Shown piece after piece: positions 53,167-57,797 of a stretch of DNA of 57,797 nt. The translations under genes and the position numbers were made by a program. The notes beneath the pieces were generated by a model that ran no database searches, was not told where the DNA came from, and saw only the letters and a program-made list of their open reading frames with translations. Position 1 is the stretch's first letter; every line of letters starts with the position of its first letter. Origin of the DNA: Nostoc sp. GT001 (GTDB lineage Bacteria > Cyanobacteriota > Cyanobacteriia > Cyanobacteriales > Nostocaceae); the NCBI RefSeq assembly GCF_030382115.1, contig NZ_JAUDRJ010000003.1:149681-207477 (forward strand), given 5' to 3'.

Positions 53167-54549
53167 ATGGTTTTTCTATTACCTGGTGTTAAGTTCGATC
53201 TGGATCTGATTCAAAAGTACGACACTCGCGCACCTAGATATACCAGTTACCCGCCTGCTACAGAGTTAAGCGAAACATTCACTGAAACTGATTTTAAGGC
53301 CGCGATCGCCGCATCGAATCAACGCAAAACCCCTCTTTCTTTGTATTTCCATATCCCCTTCTGCCAAAGTGCTTGCTACTTTTGCGGCTGTAACACAGTA
53401 ATTTCTAACAACAAGAATATTGCTAAACCTTACGTGGAGTCTTTGGTTCAAGACATTAAAAACACCGCAGCTTTAATCGATTCAGATAGAAAAGTGCTGC
53501 AAATCCACTGGGGAGGTGGTACTCCTAATTACTTGGAGCGTCACCAAGTAGAATTTTTATGGAAAAACATTAATCACTATTTCAACATCGATCCCCAAGC
53601 AGAAATCTCAATTGAGATTAATCCCCGCTATATCGATAAAAACTACATTTTCTTTCTGAGACAGATTGGATTTAACCGCATTAGTTTTGGCATTCAAGAT
53701 TTTAATCGCCAAGTTCAAGTAGCTGTCAATCGTGTCCAGCCAGAAGAAATGCTTTTTGATGCCATGAGTTGGATCAAAGAAGCTAAGTTTGAAAGTGTGA
53801 ACGTAGACTTAATTTATGGTTTACCTTATCAAACACGTGAAACATTTCAAGAAACGCTGAAAAAGACGATTGAATTAGATCCCGATCGAATTGTTGTCTT
53901 TAACTTTGCTTATGTGCCTTGGCTCAAACCGACACAAAAAAATATTCCTCAAGAGGCGCTACCCCCAGCGGAGGAAAAGTTAGAGATTCTGAAAATGACC
54001 ATTGAAGAATTGACTAATAACCAATATTTATTTATTGGCATGGATCACTTTGCTAAAACTAATGACGAATTAGCGATCGCTCAACGTAATGGTACTCTCA
54101 AACGCAATTTTCAGGGCTACACTACCCACGCCGAGACAGAATTATTTGGTTTTGGTGCAACATCCATCAGTATGTTAGAAGATGCTTATGCTCAAAACCA
54201 CAAGGAGTTAAAAGATTATTATCAGACATTGGCAGCAGGTAGTTTACCTGTTAGTAAAGGTATCAAACTCACTCAAAATGATATTATTAGACGGGATGTG
54301 ATTATGGGTATTATGTCTCATTTTCAGCTTCATAAGCAAGATATTGAAAACAAATATAATATCATTTTTGATGAATATTTCTCTGAGGAAATAGAGGCGT
54401 TAAAACCACTAGAAGCCGATGGTCTAGTCAGTTTATCAAAAAATCAGATCCAGATTACCGACATCGGTAGATTGCTAGTAAGAAATATTGTCGTCATATT
54501 TGATACTCACACAAAAACGCGAGAGACAAAGTTCTCCCGCGCTATTTGA
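53167..54549 (+). CDS. hemN: Oxygen-independent coproporphyrinogen III dehydrogenase HemN
   Basis: A 460-aa radical SAM enzyme converting coproporphyrinogen III to protoporphyrinogen IX without oxygen. The [4Fe-4S]/SAM motif is C-x3-C-x2-C (Cys66, 70, 73, then Cys75) in 'FHIPFCQSACYFCGCN'. 'HWGGGTPNY' is the SAM-binding GGGTP motif, and 'YPPATELSETF' is the HemN-specific N-terminal lid. ATG 53167 is preceded by GGAAAG; a TTG at 53107 would add a non-conserved extension encoded partly by repeat DNA. Pairs with the upstream heme oxygenase. Confidence 0.95.
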   Translation: MVFLLPGVKFDLDLIQKYDTRAPRYTSYPPATELSETFTETDFKAAIAASNQRKTPLSLYFHIPFCQSACYFCGCNTVISNNKNIAKPYVESLVQDIKNTAALIDSDRKVLQIHWGGGTPNYLERHQVEFLWKNINHYFNIDPQAEISIEINPRYIDKNYIFFLRQIGFNRISFGIQDFNRQVQVAVNRVQPEEMLFDAMSWIKEAKFESVNVDLIYGLPYQTRETFQETLKKTIELDPDRIVVFNFAYVPWLKPTQKNIPQEALPPAEEKLEILKMTIEELTNNQYLFIGMDHFAKTNDELAIAQRNGTLKRNFQGYTTHAETELFGFGATSISMLEDAYAQNHKELKDYYQTLAAGSLPVSKGIKLTQNDIIRRDVIMGIMSHFQLHKQDIENKYNIIFDEYFSEEIEALKPLEADGLVSLSKNQIQITDIGRLLVRNIVVIFDTHTKTRETKFSRAI

Positions 54550-55378
54550 TATTACTTCTGCAAGTCTTTACCACATATTATCCCCTCAATCTACCTTAAA
54601 AATAAAATTTGAGGGGATATTATTAAGACTATATTAATCCAATTTTATGCTTTAACTTATTTCGTGTGGTGGATGAAGTGCAGTGCAAGCGGGATACAGC
54701 ACTTCCGGCAGCTATGAGGTACATCCTCAAAGCTGAAAGCTATGATAGGAAAGGGCAAAAAGAAAAACTGTACTGTATTGCATAATAGCTGTCAGTGCTT
54801 TAACCCAAGTTTTTCTAGTCCTCTTCTAGAGGACTTGCACCATTAGACAGGGAATTCTATTCCCTGGCGGTCTGTATTGCATAATAGCTGTCAGTGCTGT
54901 AAGTAGTCAAAAGGCAATTGGAATAAAGTTGTTAAATAAAAATGTGCAACAACAATCTTGGTTAATTAATTATTTATCTAGATAATTAATGATGAGTTAT
55001 GACGAAAAATCTCAAAGATTGAATGAAGAAATATTTTTAATACATCCCCAATAAGTTAGATACAAACTTTATGTCTTAGGGTAGAGATAAAAAATAAGAG
55101 ATTGACTAATAAATTAATATTTAGTTTTGCAGACAAAAATCATGACTGTGATTGATTATATTATATTTATATGATAATAAATTATAGCTTAAATATACCA
55201 AAATTTTTGTTTGATATCTAAGATGTAAAATATGCTAAATTATCATCCAATCTATACAATACGGATATAAATTATTTTGTATAACTTTTGGATTTAGCAT
55301 TTACCCCATCTGGTAGAAAGAATTTGGAATTAGAGTTGATAACTTAGATATTAAGTGAGTGAGATTGTTGAGGCGGTT
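54550..55378. other. Long AT-rich intergenic region with a MITE
   Basis: Contains the element 54695-54901. The rest (54902-55378) is very AT-rich with no gene; it may contain the promoter of the GlsB-type gene. Confidence 0.55.
54695..54901. repeat. MITE with TACAGCACTTCCG ends, copy B with internal duplication
   Basis: Starts TACAGCACTTCCGGCAGCTA and ends with AGCTGTCAGTGCTGTA. Compared with copy A it carries about 100 extra bp flanked by a 27-bp direct duplication starting CTGTATTGCATAATAGCTG (54773-54799 and 54872-54898). Confidence 0.78.
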
Positions 55379-55657
55379 ATGAGTATTATTGCTTGGATAG
55401 TTTTAGGACTTTTGGCAGGTGCGATTGCTAAAGCTATTTATCCTGGTTATCAAGGCGGCGGAATTCTCTCCACAATGATTTTGGGTATCATTGGTGCTTT
55501 CGTCGGTGGAAGTTTATTTACCTTGTTAAGAACAGGAACTCTGCAAATTACTGCGGCTGGTGCTGGTTTAACTCTTCCTGGTATTTTAGTGGCTGTGCTT
55601 GGTGCAATTGTTGCTATTTATCTGTGGGGATTAATCAGAAGAAGCAGCAATGTATAA
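55379..55657 (+). CDS. GlsB/YeaQ/YmgE-family stress-response membrane protein
   Basis: A 92-aa hydrophobic protein from ATG 55379 (in-frame start at 55355 is less likely; GAGG precedes the ATG). Three predicted helices with glycine zipper character ('IVLGLLAGAIAKAIYPG', 'GIIGAFVGGSLFTLL', 'LGAIVAIYLWGLI'). The family is annotated as transglycosylase-associated; members are general-stress proteins in Gram-positives and Gram-negatives. The neighbouring manganese catalase fits a stress context. Confidence 0.88.
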   Translation: MSIIAWIVLGLLAGAIAKAIYPGYQGGGILSTMILGIIGAFVGGSLFTLLRTGTLQITAAGAGLTLPGILVAVLGAIVAIYLWGLIRRSSNV

Positions 55658-55822
55658 CCGCTGATTGGCAGTTATCAACCATGAGATAACTACTGTATTT
55701 TATTAAATCTTCTAGTTCACCAGTTTAAGAAGCTATAAAACATCAAATTAGCTCTATCTGGAAAAAGACTAAAAGATAAGTTGATTCATTCTGTAAAACC
55801 AAATTTTGGGAAGTGTAAATCT

Positions 55823-56515
55823 ATGTTTTTTCACAAAAAAGAGCCTATTCATGCAGTTAACGTTAGTGAACCAAATCCTCGTTTTGCTCAGTTGCTTTTA
55901 GAGCAGTTTGGCGGAGCTACTGGAGAACTTAGCGCAGCACTTCAATATTGGGTTCAATCATTCCATGTCGAAAATGCTGGCATTAAAGACATGCTCCAAG
56001 ACATTGCCATTGAGGAATTCAGCCATTTAGAAATGGTTGGTAAACTCATTGAGGCTCATACTAAAAATGTAGATCAAACAGAGGCTTATAAGAGTACTCT
56101 TTTTGCAGTCCGAGGAATTGGGCCTCATTTTCTAGATAGCCAAGGTAATGCTTGGACTGCAAGTTACTTGAATGAGGGTGGAGATGTAGTACGTGATTTA
56201 AGAGCTAACGTTGCAGCTGAAGCTGGCGCTCGTCAAACTTACGAAGAATTGATTAAGTTGGCAACCGACAAAGGAACCCAAGAGACTTTAGTGCATCTGT
56301 TAACACGAGAAATTTCTCATACTCAGATGTTTATGAAAGCTCTAGATTCACTAGGTAAGTTGACAGATCCATTCTTTGGTAATATTAAGCCAGATGAAAC
56401 TGTTGCTCTTTATTACAACCTATCTACAAACGGAGATGGTAAGGATGAGCGCGGCCCTTGGAATTCTGAGCCAACATTCAAATACGTTGCTAACCCGCTA
56501 GAAAGCCACTCTTAA
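55823..56515 (+). CDS. Manganese catalase
   Basis: A 230-aa dimanganese catalase that breaks down hydrogen peroxide. Metal ligands are visible in a four-helix bundle: Glu35 ('GATGELSAAL'), Glu65 and His68 ('IEEFSHLEM'), Glu133 ('NVAAEAGARQTY'), and Glu163/His166 ('REISHTQMF'). ATG 55823 with GGAAG ahead; an upstream in-frame TTG at 55781 is unlikely. Shorter than the 270-300-aa bacterial forms, as the C-terminal tail is reduced. Cyanobacteria with these genes use them for desiccation or oxidative stress tolerance. Confidence 0.95.
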   Translation: MFFHKKEPIHAVNVSEPNPRFAQLLLEQFGGATGELSAALQYWVQSFHVENAGIKDMLQDIAIEEFSHLEMVGKLIEAHTKNVDQTEAYKSTLFAVRGIGPHFLDSQGNAWTASYLNEGGDVVRDLRANVAAEAGARQTYEELIKLATDKGTQETLVHLLTREISHTQMFMKALDSLGKLTDPFFGNIKPDETVALYYNLSTNGDGKDERGPWNSEPTFKYVANPLESHS

Positions 56516-56589
56516 TTGCATAGGTTGATTTTGAGCAGAGAGGTTTTTGGCAGATTCTGAACAACTCCCAATAATCTAGTGGACAAATA

Positions 56590-56736
56590 ATATCATGTCC
56601 GCATAATTAGTTATGATTCCCAGAGTCATTGCACCCCACCCCCAGCCCCTCCCCGCTTGCGGTGAGGGGAGACAAAGCGCAGCTTTGGCGGGGTGGGGTT
56701 CTTGGGGTTTAGTAAGTAATCAAGCGGACATGATAT
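56590..56736. repeat. MITE with ATATCATGTCCGC ends
   Basis: 147 bp with perfect 13-bp inverted ends ATATCATGTCCGC / GCGGACATGATAT and an inner GC-rich CACCCCACCCCCAGCC ... GGCGGGGTGGGG stem. A truncated relative starts near 13226. Confidence 0.85.
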
Positions 56737-56791
56737 AACCTACCTTCTTTAGAAAATGTTGGGCTGTTTAGCTATATTTAGCGAGCAAAAA

Positions 56792-56829
56792 AATACCGAC
56801 TTTTCTTGGAAAAGTCGGTATTTTTATTT
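56792..56829. terminator. Strong intrinsic terminator hairpin
   Basis: AATACCGACTTTTC-TTGG-AAAAGTCGGTATT followed by TTTATT. A near-perfect stem of about 13 bp, symmetric so it may work in both directions. It lies 280 bp after the manganese catalase gene. Confidence 0.75.
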
Positions 56830-56992
56830 AAGTATTTGGGTATTACACTCAATTTAAAATAGCTATAGCTATTAAATCTTCAGCCACACTGAAAAAGTTA
56901 GAGCGATCGCTGCTTCAATTTCTACCCCAACATTTCTGACTTCAGAAATTAATTCAACTCAAAATTAAAACTCAGAATCAGGAGATTAACTT

Positions 56993-57733
56993 GTGATTGT
57001 CAACGCTACGCCAAATGGTTGGGAAGTTATTTATCATCGTGCCCATGCTTTATTAGCAGCTGAACTAGCGGGACAATGGCGACGCAAAGATGCGCCAGTA
57101 AGGTTATATGAAACCATAGCTGCAATTTCTCATCATGATGATCTAGAAAAAGAGTGGGAAGAAGATACTCTAACTGAAGCGGGTGCGCCAAAGGACTTCA
57201 TGCTCTCCTCAAATGACGATGTAGATGCAGGTGTCGATAAATTGGCTAATTTGGCAAAGAATGCCCTTTACCGTGGACGATGGGTAGCTCTATTAATTTC
57301 CATGCACATCAGCCGTTTAAATGAGTCAAGGCGGGGTAAGTCTTCAAAATTAGACAAACTTTTAGACGAGCAACTTCAAAATCAGCAACGTTGGCGCAAA
57401 GAATTGGGCATCAAAAAGGAGGAAGTTGATGTAGCCTATGCATTTATGCAATGGTGCGATCGCCTTTCTCTCATTTTATGTCAGCAAGAACTACCTGACG
57501 ATGAACGGTTTTTAGAAATTAGCAAGGGCCCTGAAGGTGAGCGCTATGACATCATGCAGCGCAGTGACAACTTGGTTGTTGTCAAACCCTGGCCCTTCCA
57601 AAACGATAAATTCACGGTCAACGTCGAAGCCTGTAGCCTCTCCCAAGTGAAATTTGAGAGCAGCAGCAAATTAACTCAAGCGCTACAACAAGCCCCCATC
57701 AAGGTACTAGAGTGGACATTCGTTAAGAGTTAG
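56993..57733 (+). CDS. DUF3891 family protein
   Basis: A 246-aa protein matching DUF3891 by its opening 'MIVNATPNGWEVIYHRAHALLAAELAGQW' (residues 1-20 and following) and 'ISHHDD' at about 46-51, a His/Asp cluster that looks like an HD-type metal site. Mostly helical. Function unknown; members occur in bacteria including cyanobacteria. The GTG start at 56993 is supported by a good ribosome-binding site CAGGAG seven bases upstream. Single gene. Confidence 0.85.
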   Translation: MIVNATPNGWEVIYHRAHALLAAELAGQWRRKDAPVRLYETIAAISHHDDLEKEWEEDTLTEAGAPKDFMLSSNDDVDAGVDKLANLAKNALYRGRWVALLISMHISRLNESRRGKSSKLDKLLDEQLQNQQRWRKELGIKKEEVDVAYAFMQWCDRLSLILCQQELPDDERFLEISKGPEGERYDIMQRSDNLVVVKPWPFQNDKFTVNVEACSLSQVKFESSSKLTQALQQAPIKVLEWTFVKS

Positions 57734-57797
57734 ATGCTATGAAGCTTACAGCTAGTAAAAAAACTAGGTTATGCGATCGCACTCTTCTATCAAATCC
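57734..57797. other. Window end, non-coding
   Basis: Contains one HIP1-like GCGATCGC at 57772-57779 and no recognisable gene. Confidence 0.5.

Larger units (their letters stand above)
56516..56992. other. Intergenic region with MITE and terminator
   Basis: Contains the ATATCATGTCCGC element (56590-56736), a strong hairpin terminator (56792-56829) and the promoter region of the DUF3891 gene. Confidence 0.65.

Noticed and set aside
1..57797. tRNA or rRNA genes
   Set aside because: I looked through the intergenic regions for cloverleaf ends and conserved TTCGA loops and saw none I could support; a tRNA search program would be decisive.

Overview
The window looks like a chromosomal stretch from a filamentous, heterocyst-forming-type cyanobacterium (Nostoc/Anabaena relatives). 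The evidence is the dense scatter of the HIP1 octamer GCGATCGC, degenerate heptamer tandem repeats between genes, many hairpin-forming interspersed repeats and MITE-like elements, IS701-, IS4- and IS110-type transposases, and cyanobacterial gene types such as a four-ACT aspartokinase, a heme oxygenase next to HemN, and a PRC-barrel gene beside smc. No rRNA, tRNA or CRISPR array was seen.

Layout. 0.5-5 kb: a GNAT acetyltransferase, a small secreted helical protein, SelO, and a solitary TIR-SLOG fusion that is a candidate immune protein. 5-9 kb: a type I ABC exporter, a Phd-like/PIN toxin-antitoxin pair and a PRC-barrel protein. 9-13 kb: smc, carrying three in-frame copies of intergenic repeats. 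13-21 kb: beta-carbonic anhydrase, a BON lipoprotein, an RNase D-like exonuclease, a TPR protein, a two-subunit sodium:solute symporter and an M50 site-2-type protease. 21-28 kb: an orphan 463-aa protein, then a split MprF-like locus in which the aminoacyltransferase half and the flippase-like membrane half flank two esterase genes. 28-31.3 kb: a mobile-element nest with IS701, then an IS4 inserted in a MITE. 31.5-35 kb: a secreted Tudor-like protein, then a two-gene operon of a small BELL-like protein and an NB-ARC/TPR receptor that share a short glycine-rich motif. This matches the amyloid-signalling cell-death architecture known from multicellular bacteria. 35-39 kb: an AbrB/VapC pair, a Uma2 nuclease-like protein and aspartokinase. 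39-47 kb: a pseudokinase-TPR membrane protein, CorA, a malonyl-CoA-synthetase-like ligase, an orphan membrane protein and IS110. 47-51.5 kb: an amidase, a 21-bp tandem array and a CBM20-SGNH-DUF1796 fusion. 52-57.8 kb: heme oxygenase and HemN (tetrapyrrole metabolism), a GlsB-type membrane protein, manganese catalase and a DUF3891 protein.

The strongest candidates for noteworthy biology are (1) the BELL/NLR operon at 32.1-34.9 kb, (2) the TIR-SLOG protein at 3.8-5.0 kb, (3) the split MprF locus with two esterases at 22.9-27.9 kb, and (4) the invasion of essential genes (smc, aspartokinase) by intergenic repeats, including one repeat read in two different frames within smc. All functional statements rest on motifs read by eye; no database search was run.
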